From assembly GCF_026155325.1 (NCBI RefSeq), contig NZ_JAPFPW010000007.1, positions 1 to 64,000 on the forward strand: a stretch of 64,000 bases of DNA, written 5' to 3'. The notes under the pieces are model-generated. The model had not been told where the DNA came from. It made no database searches and saw only the letters and a list, made by a program, of their open reading frames with translations. A program made the position numbers and the translations under genes. Below, piece after piece: positions 52,977-62,473 of this stretch (within the stretch, counting starts at the first letter, position 1; each line of letters starts with the position of its first letter). This stretch comes from Desulfobotulus pelophilus. GTDB taxonomy: Bacteria; Desulfobacterota; Desulfobacteria; Desulfobacterales; ASO4-4.

Positions 52977-55396
52977 GGCTTATTTTCCTTTCCGATTCCG
53001 GGAACAGACAAGCCGTTTTTCTCATAATAGTCTTTCAGGCGCACAAACATGGCGTCCCGCTCCTCAAGGGTAGCGGAAAAATCCACATTTCCCAGAAGGC
53101 GTTGCACAGCCATAAGATCTTTCAGAAAATCATATACACTGGCTGCGGACATCTCTTCCGCCACCAGCAGGGCATGCTGGGCATCCAGAAGATCCATGGC
53201 AGAAACAACCCCCCGCTCATAAGCATCCGTTACAAGATTCATATTGTTCCGTGCGGACTCGGCAGCATCTCCGGAAAGACGAATTCCCGGCCAGGATGCT
53301 TCGGTGGCATACAGGGCAACCCGCATTCTCGCCTCAAGGCCTTCGGCTGTTTGCAGCCTCCGGGTACGGAGAGCCTCCAGCCTTTCCAGCCCTTCATCCA
53401 GCACGGCAGGCCGCGCGCCCCCCGTAAAAACGGGATAGGAAGCCCGTAGCCCCACCTGCCATCCGAAATCCTCTCTTTCCGGGAGATGAACCGGAGGCAG
53501 ACCCGGTGCGAGATCCACGGACATGGCACCACTCCCATCCCCCTGTGCAACCAAGCGCTGACGGAGGGCACCCTCCGCAACAAGCTCCGGAATATACCAG
53601 GCCCTTCTGGCAGCACGAATACTCCTTTCCGCAGCCTTCATGGCCAAAGCAATCTGTTCCAGTTCCGGTGAGCGGTCCCTGGCTTCGGCCACCACAAAAT
53701 CATGAAAAACACCCATCCTGCGGGGATTTTCTGAAAACCACCTTATTCTTGGATCGCTGACAAAAAACAGAGGATCAGACACACGTGTATCCTCCGGGTA
53801 TACCGGTGCATCCAGCCGTCGGTGCAGAACACGGTTCAGCTGAATCTCCGCCTGCCGTAGCCCTGCTCTGGCGTCCAACAACGCCTTACGGGCAGATGCC
53901 AGCCTGCTTTCCCACCGGTACACTTCCGAAGGCCCTGCATAACCAACCTCCCTGCGGTTTTTCGCCCTTACCAGATTGGCCCTTGTGAGATCCAGATCCT
54001 GTTTTCTGATGCGGGCCATGCGGTCAGCACGGAGAGCATTCAGAAAAGCGCGGGCCGCGGTTTCGGCTATATCCAAACGTACCTGGCGTTCCAGTACTTC
54101 ACGGCTTCTGACCTCAATATCCGCCACATCCGCAAGGCTTTGTGACCTTTCAGAAAAAAGAATCTGACGGAGGGTAATGGCCGCCCACACCTCCTCCTCG
54201 GGCTGCCTGCCAAGGCTGGCTGCGGCATTTTTCCTGTCCGTGAGCTGGCCTTCCACTGTTACCCCGGCCTGAGGCCGCAGAGAAGCACGCTCCTTCCTGG
54301 CCAGAACGCGGCTAATGGCCTTTTCCCTTTCCGCAAGGGCCAGATCAAGGTTGGCAGCCATGGCCTCCTGAACCGCATTCTTAAGGGAGAGGTGAGTCCC
54401 GGTGACGGCAGGAACCTCGTGAATAAGGTCCGCCTCCAGCAGAACATCCCAATCCGGATACACCTGAATGCGGCGGGCTGTTTCCATATTAACCGTAAAA
54501 TCCACATCCGGATAAAACGCAACGGAAAGGGTTCCCGCTTCCCTGCCCAGAAGAATCTGCTGGACATGAAGAGCCACCCGCCTTGCCAGTCGATCGATGC
54601 GTTGGGAAGGGGCCATCCCCGCCAGAATTCCCCTTTCCACCTCCTCCCTCCCCCAGAGAGAGAAAGAAGGTAGGCCTTTTTCTATAAAACCGTCCACAAG
54701 ACGACAAAATTCTTCCGGAGAAAATCGCTGAAGGGGAGTAACCAGAACAGCCCCCACTCCATGGGAAATGGCCGCGAGCACGCTATTGGCATCATCCACA
54801 GCCGGGACAAAATCTATTTCAAGATCAAACCCTTTGCCAAGCATACCAGTTCTCAGACCCAAATCAGGAATCGCCTCCAGAATGCTGACATCACCAATCA
54901 CCGCCAGCCTGTCAAAGGGCACCATTTTCCGGAAAGCACCCATATCTCTTTCAAAATTTTCAAAAGACTTAATGTAGTTCAGATTCTTCACACCGCTGCT
55001 TCCCCCGCTTTCGGGAAACTGCTGCAGGTCTGCGGCAATCACCACGGCTCCGATGCCAGGAAGGGGTAAAGACCTTTCATGGGCAAGGATATGGGAGGCA
55101 ATCACACCCGCACCGATCACCATATCCGCCTCCTGACTCCCAAGGGCCATTCTTAGCTCCCTTCTGATATCAGCAATGTTCCAGTTCCCCGAAAAATGAA
55201 GGGCTTCTGGGAAACGGATATCAAACTCCTTTCCGACCAGATCAAAGATTTCCTTTTGAAGCCTATCCACACCACCGTATCGGGCGCTGGGACCATCCTC
55301 CACAATAGCAATGCGTACCACAGGCAAGGCTGTCCCTGCCCAGCCCTGCACACCGGCCAGCAACAGGCACAGGGTAAAAAAAAGATACCGCCCCAT
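52973..55396 (-). CDS. ABC_sub_bind-TolC fusion: periplasmic binding domain joined to outer-membrane channel
   Basis: The 807-residue product has a signal peptide (about 1-22). Residues 25-328 resemble the ABC_sub_bind family (IAIVEDGPSARYGGVDRL at the start and VNMETARRIQV near the end, the NxxTA motif of that family). Residues about 336-800 form a TolC/OEP outer-membrane factor with two coiled-coil repeats (AGPSEVYRWESRLASARKAL and SAMDLLDAQHALLVAEE). TolC proteins are normally about 450 residues, so this is a domain fusion. It is first in a three-gene efflux operon. A ligand-sensing role for the N-terminal domain is inferred. Confidence 0.85.
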   Translation of the reverse strand: MGRYLFFTLCLLLAGVQGWAGTALPVVRIAIVEDGPSARYGGVDRLQKEIFDLVGKEFDIRFPEALHFSGNWNIADIRRELRMALGSQEADMVIGAGVIASHILAHERSLPLPGIGAVVIAADLQQFPESGGSSGVKNLNYIKSFENFERDMGAFRKMVPFDRLAVIGDVSILEAIPDLGLRTGMLGKGFDLEIDFVPAVDDANSVLAAISHGVGAVLVTPLQRFSPEEFCRLVDGFIEKGLPSFSLWGREEVERGILAGMAPSQRIDRLARRVALHVQQILLGREAGTLSVAFYPDVDFTVNMETARRIQVYPDWDVLLEADLIHEVPAVTGTHLSLKNAVQEAMAANLDLALAEREKAISRVLARKERASLRPQAGVTVEGQLTDRKNAAASLGRQPEEEVWAAITLRQILFSERSQSLADVADIEVRSREVLERQVRLDIAETAARAFLNALRADRMARIRKQDLDLTRANLVRAKNRREVGYAGPSEVYRWESRLASARKALLDARAGLRQAEIQLNRVLHRRLDAPVYPEDTRVSDPLFFVSDPRIRWFSENPRRMGVFHDFVVAEARDRSPELEQIALAMKAAERSIRAARRAWYIPELVAEGALRQRLVAQGDGSGAMSVDLAPGLPPVHLPEREDFGWQVGLRASYPVFTGGARPAVLDEGLERLEALRTRRLQTAEGLEARMRVALYATEASWPGIRLSGDAAESARNNMNLVTDAYERGVVSAMDLLDAQHALLVAEEMSAASVYDFLKDLMAVQRLLGNVDFSATLEERDAMFVRLKDYYEKNGLSVPGIGKENKP

Positions 55397-55472
55397 CTTT
55401 CCTCCATGGTATCAAAGCCTGTACAGAAACGGGGTGTCGCGCGGACAGACACAGGCAATTCGCAGCGCGAAC

Positions 55473-55487
55473 AATGTTTGCAACATT
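55473..55487. promoter_or_regulatory. Inverted repeat in the divergent efflux-nadE region
   Basis: AATGTT-TGC-AACATT is a perfect 6-3-6 inverted repeat about 77 bp before the efflux operon start. It could be an operator for a local repressor. The rest of 55,397-55,687 holds only a 7-bp hairpin at 55,623-55,640. Confidence 0.4.
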
Positions 55488-55687
55488 TTCCAAAAAAAAG
55501 CGCCATGCACGAAAAAAAATGGCCATATGCGGGAAGGATTTCATGTATGCAGTGAGCATGCCTCCATTTGGCAGTACTGTCAAGAAAAGGTAAACAGCAC
55601 TCACCTTTTTCCATAAACCGAAAGCTCTGTTGTCAGAGCTAACTTCAAACCATCTTTCCTTTGTCGTAGACAAAAAAGGTGAATTCC

Positions 55688-57334
55688 ATGAAAATAGCTA
55701 TGGCACAGCTCAACTCTCTGGTGGGCGATCTCAAAGGGAATGCCGAAAAAATCATCCGGGCCAGCGAAAAAGCCAAAGAACAGGGCGCGGACCTTATCGT
55801 TTTCCCCGAACTTACCCTGACGGGGTACCCTCCTCTGGACCTTCTGGAAAGAAAAGCCTTTGTGCGGGCCAACCTGAACATATGCCATCGCCTCATTGAC
55901 CATATCCAGGGCATCGGCATTGTGTTTGGCTATGTTGCTCAAAACCCCGCCATCCATGGCCCCGGCCTTCAGAATGCCGCCATTTTTGCAAAGGACGGCA
56001 AGGTACTGGCCGACATCCGCAAAACCCTCCTGCCCCAGTATGATGTATTTGATGAGTGCCGTTACTTTGCATCAGGACAACCGTCAAAACCGGTTTTGTA
56101 TGAAGGATTCCGCTTCGGCATTACCATCTGTGAGGACGCTTGGAATACCGGACACGTTCAGGGGAATAAGCTTTACCCCCAGGATCCTGTGGCAGACATA
56201 GCTCCGGGCTGCGATATTCTCCTGAATCTTTCCGCATCGCCTTTTCATGTGAATAAAATAGCCATCAGGGATCAGCTTTTTTCAGGTATTGCCAAACAAT
56301 ACGGCATCTTTGTGGTGGAAGTAAATCAGGCCGGAGCCAATGACACCCTTGTCTTTGACGGAGCCAGCACGGCCTATGGCCCGGACGGGCAGATTATCAG
56401 CAGAGCAGCTGTCTTCAGGGAAGACATGATTCTTACGGATCTCCATACCGGAACAGGTGAGATACGGAAGTTACCGGAGAATCCGCTGGACCAGATCCAC
56501 GAAGCACTGGTTACGGGCATAAGGGATTATCTTCATAAATGCGGATTCTCAAAGGCTGTGGTGGGATCTTCCGGAGGAATCGATTCTGCCTTGGTACTGG
56601 CACTGGCTGCGGAAGCTCTGGGCCCGGACAATGTGATCAGTATCTTCATGCCCGGCCCCTATACGGCAAACGAAAATTTCGACGATACAGGCAGGCTTGC
56701 GCAAAATCTGGGGGTTCGCCATGAAATTGTCCCTATTCAGAAAAGCATGGAAGCCATGGCCGAATCCGCACCGGTCTTTCATCTGGAACATCACGGAATT
56801 ACGGAACAGAACCTGCAGGCCCGCATCCGAGGCACCCTGCTCATGGCCTATGCCAACCATTGCCATGCCATGGCCCTTCCCACGGGGAATAAGGCAGAGA
56901 TGGCCGTGGGGTACAGCACCCTCTACGGAGACATGAACGGAGCACTGGCTGTGCTGGGAGATGTTTCCAAAACCCGGGTTTGGGCCCTTTCCCGGCGAAT
57001 CAATGAAAAGTCCGGTCGTGAACTGATTCCGGAACGCATCATTAACAAAGTACCCAGTGCGGAACTCAAACCCGACCAGACGGACCAGGATGACCTGCCA
57101 CCTTATGAGATTGTGGACGCCATTGTGACCCACCATGTGGAAGACTGTGAGGATGAAACGGCCATTACGGAAAGAGGATACAACAAGGAAGATGTGCAGG
57201 ACGTGATCTCAAGAATTCGGTACAATGAGTACAAACGCCAGCAGGCAGCACCCGTAATCCGGATCACGACCAAAAGCTTCGGTTACGGCAGACGCTACCC
57301 CATGGCCTGCAGGCTGGGCTATGATGCAGTCTGA
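55688..57334 (+). CDS. nadE: Glutamine-dependent NAD+ synthetase
   Basis: The 548-residue protein has an N-terminal nitrilase-type glutaminase domain with catalytic Glu 41 (FPELTLTGYPP), Lys 112 (RKTLLPQYD) and Cys 148 (ITICEDAW). The C-terminal synthetase domain has the P-loop SSGGIDSAL near 290. It makes NAD+ from nicotinic acid adenine dinucleotide using glutamine. ATG 55688 has AGG eight bases upstream; an in-frame GTG at 55679 is closer to that site and less likely. Confidence 0.95.
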   Translation: MKIAMAQLNSLVGDLKGNAEKIIRASEKAKEQGADLIVFPELTLTGYPPLDLLERKAFVRANLNICHRLIDHIQGIGIVFGYVAQNPAIHGPGLQNAAIFAKDGKVLADIRKTLLPQYDVFDECRYFASGQPSKPVLYEGFRFGITICEDAWNTGHVQGNKLYPQDPVADIAPGCDILLNLSASPFHVNKIAIRDQLFSGIAKQYGIFVVEVNQAGANDTLVFDGASTAYGPDGQIISRAAVFREDMILTDLHTGTGEIRKLPENPLDQIHEALVTGIRDYLHKCGFSKAVVGSSGGIDSALVLALAAEALGPDNVISIFMPGPYTANENFDDTGRLAQNLGVRHEIVPIQKSMEAMAESAPVFHLEHHGITEQNLQARIRGTLLMAYANHCHAMALPTGNKAEMAVGYSTLYGDMNGALAVLGDVSKTRVWALSRRINEKSGRELIPERIINKVPSAELKPDQTDQDDLPPYEIVDAIVTHHVEDCEDETAITERGYNKEDVQDVISRIRYNEYKRQQAAPVIRITTKSFGYGRRYPMACRLGYDAV

Positions 57335-57628
57335 TTCTTCCCATACAGCCGCCGTGATCCGAAACGCCTCCCTTACCTTATACAGCCCCCGTCTGCCCAC
57401 TGCCATGAGACCAAAGTACTTGACATTGCAATGAGTATAAAAAAGCTGCCAGATATTGAACTGGTCATGCCTGCGGAACGGTGGAATCCTGTGCCATACG
57501 AACAAGGCAGGAACGAACTCGACAAAGCTATTGCTGGCCTGTTCCAAAAAGCAGACTCATTACGATGTCGGGTAAAAAAGGAACATATTCGTGGATTACC
57601 CGTTACACCACAAAAAAATACCCGATTG

Positions 57629-57659
57629 CAGGGAGCCAATCCACTAAACCGGCTCCCTG
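57629..57659 (-). terminator. Terminator of the liv operon
   Basis: A 9-bp perfect stem, CAGGGAGCC (57629-57637) with GGCTCCCTG (57651-57659), is followed on the minus strand by a T run about nine bases later. It lies directly after the livF stop. I see no supported gene in 57,335-57,628. Confidence 0.7.
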
Positions 57660-57662
57660 TCA

Positions 57663-58373
57663 TCAATGGCCCCCGCCCAGATAAGCCGAGTGAACGTCCG
57701 GGTTGGCCAGAAGATTGTCTGCCTGATCGGCCAGAACAACCCTGCCCACCTCCAGAACATACCCCCTGCGAGCAAGGCGCAGTGCGGCCTTGGCATTCTG
57801 CTCCACCAGCACAACCGTAACACCACTCCTGTTAATTTCCCGTATGGTTTCAAAAATAGCTTTAATGATAAGGGGAGCCAGACCCAGTGAGGGCTCGTCC
57901 AGAAGAAGGAGCCGGGGATGGGCCATGAGGGCCCTTCCGATTGCCAGCATCTGCTGTTCCCCGCCGGAAAGAGTGCCTGCGAGCTGCTTGCGTCTTTCCT
58001 TCAGTATGGGAAAAAGAGAAAAAATCCAATCCCTGATCCGGGCATCCCGGTTTCTGTCTTTACTGGTAAAGGCCCCCAGCCGTAAATTCTCTGAAACCGT
58101 GAGGGTACCGAAAACCCGCCTGCCTTCGGGCACCTGGGCAATACCCATCTCCACAATTTTATGGGCTGGCAATGTGTGAAGGGAAGTCCCCTCAAAAAGA
58201 ATCGTTCCGGATGCGGGTTTCACAAGACCGCTGATACTCATAAGGGTAGTGGATTTCCCGGCACCATTCGCACCGAGAATACTGACGATTTCTCCTTCGG
58301 CCACTTCCATGTCAATGCCATGAAGAGCCTCAACATTACCATATTTTACCACCAGATTCGCAAGGCTCAGCAT
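57663..58373 (-). CDS. livF: Branched-chain amino-acid ABC transporter ATPase LivF
   Basis: The 236-residue ATPase has Walker A GANGAGKST, signature LSGGEQQMLAIGRAL and Walker B LLLLDEPSLGLAP, with the LivF-type GIAQVPEGRRVFGTLTVSEN. It powers uptake of branched-chain amino acids or related compounds. It overlaps livG by seven bases and is the last gene of the operon. Confidence 0.95.
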   Translation of the reverse strand: MLSLANLVVKYGNVEALHGIDMEVAEGEIVSILGANGAGKSTTLMSISGLVKPASGTILFEGTSLHTLPAHKIVEMGIAQVPEGRRVFGTLTVSENLRLGAFTSKDRNRDARIRDWIFSLFPILKERRKQLAGTLSGGEQQMLAIGRALMAHPRLLLLDEPSLGLAPLIIKAIFETIREINRSGVTVVLVEQNAKAALRLARRGYVLEVGRVVLADQADNLLANPDVHSAYLGGGH

Positions 58374-59152
58374 GGATCCTCTCCGCCCGTGTCCTCATCA
58401 CTACCCAGATACGCCTCGATCACCCTGGGGTTGTTTTTAATATCCTCAGGACTGCCTTCGGCAATTTTCGTACCGTACTCAATTACAACAAGCTTCTCAC
58501 AGGCACGCATCACAAGCCCCATATCATGTTCAATAAGAAGTACGGTAATGCCTTTCCGGCTTATTTCCCGGATCAGACGAAGCAGTTCAGCCGTTTCCTG
58601 ATCATTCATACCACCTGCGGGCTCATCCAGAATAATGATACGGGGAAAGCTGGCAAGAGCACGGGCAATCTCCAGGAGGCGCTGTTTCCCATAGGAAAGG
58701 CTGGAAGCCGGCAAGCCGGCATAGTCCCATAAACCAACGAATTCTAATACCTGCCTTGCTGTTTCAAGGGCTTCTTTTTCTTCCCTTCGCTGGCCGGGTG
58801 TACGTACCATGGATGCAAAAATACCCGCCCCCATGCGACAGTGGCAGCCTGCCAGCACATTCTCCACCACCGGCATGTTCTGGAAAAGCCGTATACTCTG
58901 AAAGGTTCGGGCTATGCCCATTTCCACAATTTTATGGGGTTTTTTACCCTTTACAGATCTTCCTTCAAAGAAGATATCGCCGGTATCAGGGGTATAGTTG
59001 CCCGTAATAAGGTTGAAGACAGTAGTTTTTCCGGCACCATTGGGACCGATCAGCCCTACCACGGCACCGGCATCCACAGAAAAACTCACCCTGTTCACGG
59101 CCGTAAGGCCCCCAAACGTTTTCACCACCTTATCAAGGGACAAAAGGCTCAT
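58367..59152 (-). CDS. livG: Branched-chain amino-acid ABC transporter ATPase LivG
   Basis: The 261-residue ATPase has GPNGAGKTT, the LivG-type [20 protein letters not shown], signature [15 protein letters not shown] and [12 protein letters not shown]. It is the second ATPase of the uptake system. It overlaps livM by four bases. Confidence 0.95.
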   Translation of the reverse strand: MSLLSLDKVVKTFGGLTAVNRVSFSVDAGAVVGLIGPNGAGKTTVFNLITGNYTPDTGDIFFEGRSVKGKKPHKIVEMGIARTFQSIRLFQNMPVVENVLAGCHCRMGAGIFASMVRTPGQRREEKEALETARQVLEFVGLWDYAGLPASSLSYGKQRLLEIARALASFPRIIILDEPAGGMNDQETAELLRLIREISRKGITVLLIEHDMGLVMRACEKLVVIEYGTKIAEGSPEDIKNNPRVIEAYLGSDEDTGGEDPC

Positions 59153-60105
59153 GCATCCCCCCCACCGGCTCTGGACACACCCGCATATTTACGTGTAAGG
59201 GGCGGCAGCAGGCCTCTGCTGCGGAAAATCATCATCAGTACCATGGCCGCGCCAAAGAAAAGCATGCGGGCATCGGCAAAGTTTCGGAAAAACTCCGGGA
59301 GGCCGACCAGAAGAAATGCGCCCAGAATCACACCGGGGATACTGCCTGCCCCACCTAAAATCACAATGGCAAAAATCAGCACCGACTCCCAGAATACAAA
59401 AGAACCCGGAGAGACCGTACTCATTTTCGCGGCAAAAAGCGTTCCCGCCATGCCAGCCCAGACGGCACCGATCACAAAGGCAGCCAGCTTGTACCAGGCC
59501 GTGTTGATGCCGGAGCCTTCCGCTGCCGTTTCATCTTCTTTGATATAATTCAGGGCACGGCCGAAACGGGACTGTTCCAGCCGGTAGAAAAACCAGATGG
59601 TGATCAGCAGAAACCCCCCAATCAGGTAGTAAAACTGCCAGGGTCTGCGAATGCGCATATCAAAAATTTCCGGCCTTGGAATACCGAAAATGCCATTGGA
59701 ACCGCCGGTTATGCCGAAAATATCATTTTCAAGGGCAATCCGAACAATTTCACCCACGCCGATGGTGACAATGGCCAGATAATCACCCCTCAGATGAATG
59801 ATGGGTCTGGCCACCACCAGGGCAAAAAGCCCTGCTGTGAACCCAGCCACGGGTATCAGCCAGAGTATCGGTATATTGAAGTGGGTACTGATAATGGCAG
59901 CCGTATAGGCCCCCACAGCATAATAAGCCGCATGCCCGAGATTAAAAAGTCCCGTATGACCCACAACCCAGTTCAGACTTAAACCTAAAATGGCGTAGAG
60001 CCATATGTCGTTGAGAACCCCTATCCAATAGGGGTTGCTGAAGAGAACCGGGAAGCAGGCAAAAAAAGCCAGCAGCACACTTGTGATAAATACGTTCCTG
60101 TTCAT
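59149..60105 (-). CDS. livM: Branched-chain amino-acid ABC transporter permease LivM
   Basis: The 318-residue permease has about nine hydrophobic helices and the LivM signature [20 protein letters not shown]. Later come [18 protein letters not shown] and [19 protein letters not shown]. It overlaps livH by four bases and partners with it in the membrane. Confidence 0.95.
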   Translation of the reverse strand: MNRNVFITSVLLAFFACFPVLFSNPYWIGVLNDIWLYAILGLSLNWVVGHTGLFNLGHAAYYAVGAYTAAIISTHFNIPILWLIPVAGFTAGLFALVVARPIIHLRGDYLAIVTIGVGEIVRIALENDIFGITGGSNGIFGIPRPEIFDMRIRRPWQFYYLIGGFLLITIWFFYRLEQSRFGRALNYIKEDETAAEGSGINTAWYKLAAFVIGAVWAGMAGTLFAAKMSTVSPGSFVFWESVLIFAIVILGGAGSIPGVILGAFLLVGLPEFFRNFADARMLFFGAAMVLMMIFRSRGLLPPLTRKYAGVSRAGGGDA

Positions 60106-61007
60106 AACTTATCCGCCACACGTTCTCCAAGAATCCCTCTGGGCCGCACCAGGAGAATGAGGATGAGCACAGCAAAGGCAATGGCATCTTTCCATGCTGT
60201 GGAAATATAGGCGGCCCCCATGGCCTCCAGAACACCCAGAAGAAGACCGCCCAACATGGCTCCCGGAATGTTACCGATGCCTCCGATGATGGCTGCTGTA
60301 AAAGCCTTGAGACCAAAAATCCATCCCATGGTGAAGTTGATCTGGCCGTAGTAGATACCTACCATCACGCCCGCAGCAGCTCCCAGGGCAGGACCAATGA
60401 TAAAAACAATCTGAATTACCCTGTCTACATTGATACCCATGAGACGTGCCGCATCCTGGTCAATAGCTGCCGCACGAATGGCCGTACCTATCTGTGTTTT
60501 CTGCACAAAAAAGTACAGACCCGCCATCATGACAAGGGAAACAAGCAAGAGCAGAACCCGCAGCAGGGGAATCTCAACGCCAAAAAACGAAAGGGGAATG
60601 TTGGGAAGAATACCGTGGGGATAGACCTGAAAACGGGCACCATAAATCAGCATGATGGCATTCTGCAGAAAGATGGATGCGCCCAGCGCAGATACAATGG
60701 CCGAGAGCCTTGGGGAAGACCTCAGGGGACGATAGGCCACCCGTTCCAGCAATACGCCCATCAGTGCCACCATGGCCATTACCAGAAGAATCAGTACCAG
60801 AACACCTCCAAAGGGCCCCAGACTTTCCGTAAAAGCAAAAATCCCCAGAAAACTCAGCCCCAGAAAGGCACCCATGGTAAAAAGCTCACCATGGGCAAAA
60901 TTCATGAGTTTCATGACCCCATACACCATGGTATAGCCCAAAGCAACGAGGGCATAAATACCACCCACGGCCAGGCCGTTAAAAAGCTGCTGCAGAAAAA
61001 ATTCCAT
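60102..61007 (-). CDS. livH: Branched-chain amino-acid ABC transporter permease LivH
   Basis: The 301-residue permease has the LivH start FFLQQLFNGLAVGGIYALVA, followed by YGVMKLMNFAHGELFTMGAF and AIIGGIGNIPGAMLGGLLLG. ATG 61007 is preceded by AGGAAGAG; upstream in-frame sequence is non-coding in character. It follows livK after a 160-bp gap that contains a hairpin with T runs. Confidence 0.95.
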   Translation of the reverse strand: MEFFLQQLFNGLAVGGIYALVALGYTMVYGVMKLMNFAHGELFTMGAFLGLSFLGIFAFTESLGPFGGVLVLILLVMAMVALMGVLLERVAYRPLRSSPRLSAIVSALGASIFLQNAIMLIYGARFQVYPHGILPNIPLSFFGVEIPLLRVLLLLVSLVMMAGLYFFVQKTQIGTAIRAAAIDQDAARLMGINVDRVIQIVFIIGPALGAAAGVMVGIYYGQINFTMGWIFGLKAFTAAIIGGIGNIPGAMLGGLLLGVLEAMGAAYISTAWKDAIAFAVLILILLVRPRGILGERVADKL

Positions 61008-61020
61008 GATCTCTTCCTGG

Positions 61021-61105
61021 AAAAACGAAAAAAGATATCGGATAAAAGCCTGGCAGAGCCATCTCCCGGGTGAGCAGACCACACCGGAAACGGCCCGATA
61101 TCTTT
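61021..61105 (-). terminator. Attenuator-like hairpin between livK and livH
   Basis: AAAGATATCGG (61031-61041) and CCGATATCTTT (61095-61105) can pair across a 53-base loop. On the minus strand the stem ends in TTTTTTCGTTTTT just before the livH ribosome site. It could reduce readthrough so that livK is made in excess. Confidence 0.5.
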
Positions 61106-61166
61106 CGCTGGAGAGCTGAGCCCACAGACAGGGGGCGCAGCATCTCCATGGTTCAGGACAACCGCA

Positions 61167-62288
61167 TCAGTGACTCTTCAGCACAAAAGCGCCTTCTTCA
61201 TTCACCTGATAGACACGGTACACATCACCAATACGGTCACCGACACTGTTAAAAGAAATGGTACCCGTAAGGGCGGGCATGTCCTTGAGCTGGGTGCGCA
61301 TATAGTTGGCAACTTTTCTGGAATCCGTGGAACCGGAACCTTCCATAGCTGTCACAATGGCTGTAAAAGCATCTCCGGCCAGAACCGCCCATATGGAACC
61401 GGGCAACTTCTCATATTTTTTCTCAAAAGCAGCAAGAAAATCACGGGCCTCATCCGTTGGCAGATCCTGAGGCACCGGCGGGCTTAAAAAATAAAACCCA
61501 TTAGCCGCCTGTTTGCCTGCAATTTCCACCAAATCCGGGTTATTGGTAGCATCCCCGCCTATCATGGGAACATTCCAGCCCATCTCCATTTTCTGACGCA
61601 GCAGAAGACCGGCTTCAGGATAGTACCCCGTAAACAGAATCACATCCGGGTCGGCAGCGCGCATGCGGGTCAGAATGGTATTGAAATCCCGTTCTCCCGG
61701 AGTAAGGGCATTGAAAAACACGACCCTTGAATCGGAAACCTCACCGATGAACTTTCTGGCATCATCAGCAAGCCCTCGGGCATAGGAGGTATTATCGTGA
61801 AGAATGGCAATCTTTGAAAAACCCATGCGGTCAAGGGCTTTGGCAGCTACCATGGCCTGCTCGTCATTTCTCGGACAGGTACGGAAAAAATAGTTCAGTC
61901 CTTTTTCCGTAAGACGGTTGCTGGTAGCGCCATTGGCAACCTGAATGATATCATAATCATCGTAGATGTTCTGAGCCGCTTCCGCCACGGAAGAACCATA
62001 CGTACCGATCACAGCGGCTACTTTTCTTGTGGAAAGCCTCTGGGCAGCCAAGGCTGCAGAACGGGGATCGCCTGCATCATCCTCCACCACAATTTCCACC
62101 TGTTTGCCCAGCACCCCACCCCTGGCATTCAGCTCTTCGGCCAGCAGGTTCACAATATCCCGCATATCCTGCCCTTCACTGGCCCAGGAGCCTGTCATGG
62201 GGGCCATCAGCCCGATACGGATGGTTTTGGCCATGGCCGGAACCGCCAGAAAACACAAAACTCCCACAAGACACAGAACTTTTTTCAT
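61167..62288 (-). CDS. livK: Branched-chain amino-acid substrate-binding protein
   Basis: The 373-residue periplasmic protein has a signal peptide (about 1-20, AVPAMA-KT) and the peripla_BP_6 fold: IRIGLMAPMTGSWASEGQDM, then EIVVEDDAGDPRSAALAAQR and AAVIGTYGSSVAEAAQ. It delivers ligand to LivHMGF. The exact amino acid cannot be told from sequence. It is first in the liv operon. Confidence 0.93.
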   Translation of the reverse strand: MKKVLCLVGVLCFLAVPAMAKTIRIGLMAPMTGSWASEGQDMRDIVNLLAEELNARGGVLGKQVEIVVEDDAGDPRSAALAAQRLSTRKVAAVIGTYGSSVAEAAQNIYDDYDIIQVANGATSNRLTEKGLNYFFRTCPRNDEQAMVAAKALDRMGFSKIAILHDNTSYARGLADDARKFIGEVSDSRVVFFNALTPGERDFNTILTRMRAADPDVILFTGYYPEAGLLLRQKMEMGWNVPMIGGDATNNPDLVEIAGKQAANGFYFLSPPVPQDLPTDEARDFLAAFEKKYEKLPGSIWAVLAGDAFTAIVTAMEGSGSTDSRKVANYMRTQLKDMPALTGTISFNSVGDRIGDVYRVYQVNEEGAFVLKSH

Positions 62289-62437
62289 GCCTTCCTCCCT
62301 CTTCAGTTAAAAATATCCGGGAAAAGAATGGATACGGTGAATTTTTTCAAATAGCAGAGGGCCGCAAGTCCTGTCAATTGCTTTGTCCGCATCACAAACA
62401 AGCATCCGCTTGATTTTCATAGGGTTTTTGCTGTGTC

Positions 62438-62464
62438 GCAGCATGAGCTCCAGGCCCATGCTGC
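62438..62464. terminator. Hairpin after ahcY
   Basis: An 8-bp perfect stem, GCAGCATG (62438-62445) with CATGCTGC (62457-62464), lies ten bases beyond the ahcY stop. It lacks a T run in the minus direction. Confidence 0.4.
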
Positions 62465-62473
62465 AGGAGGGAA

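Noticed and set aside
57431-57820. Plus-strand open frame of 129 codons between nadE and livF
   Set aside because: The second half is antisense to livF and crosses its terminator hairpin; no ribosome site or family likeness.
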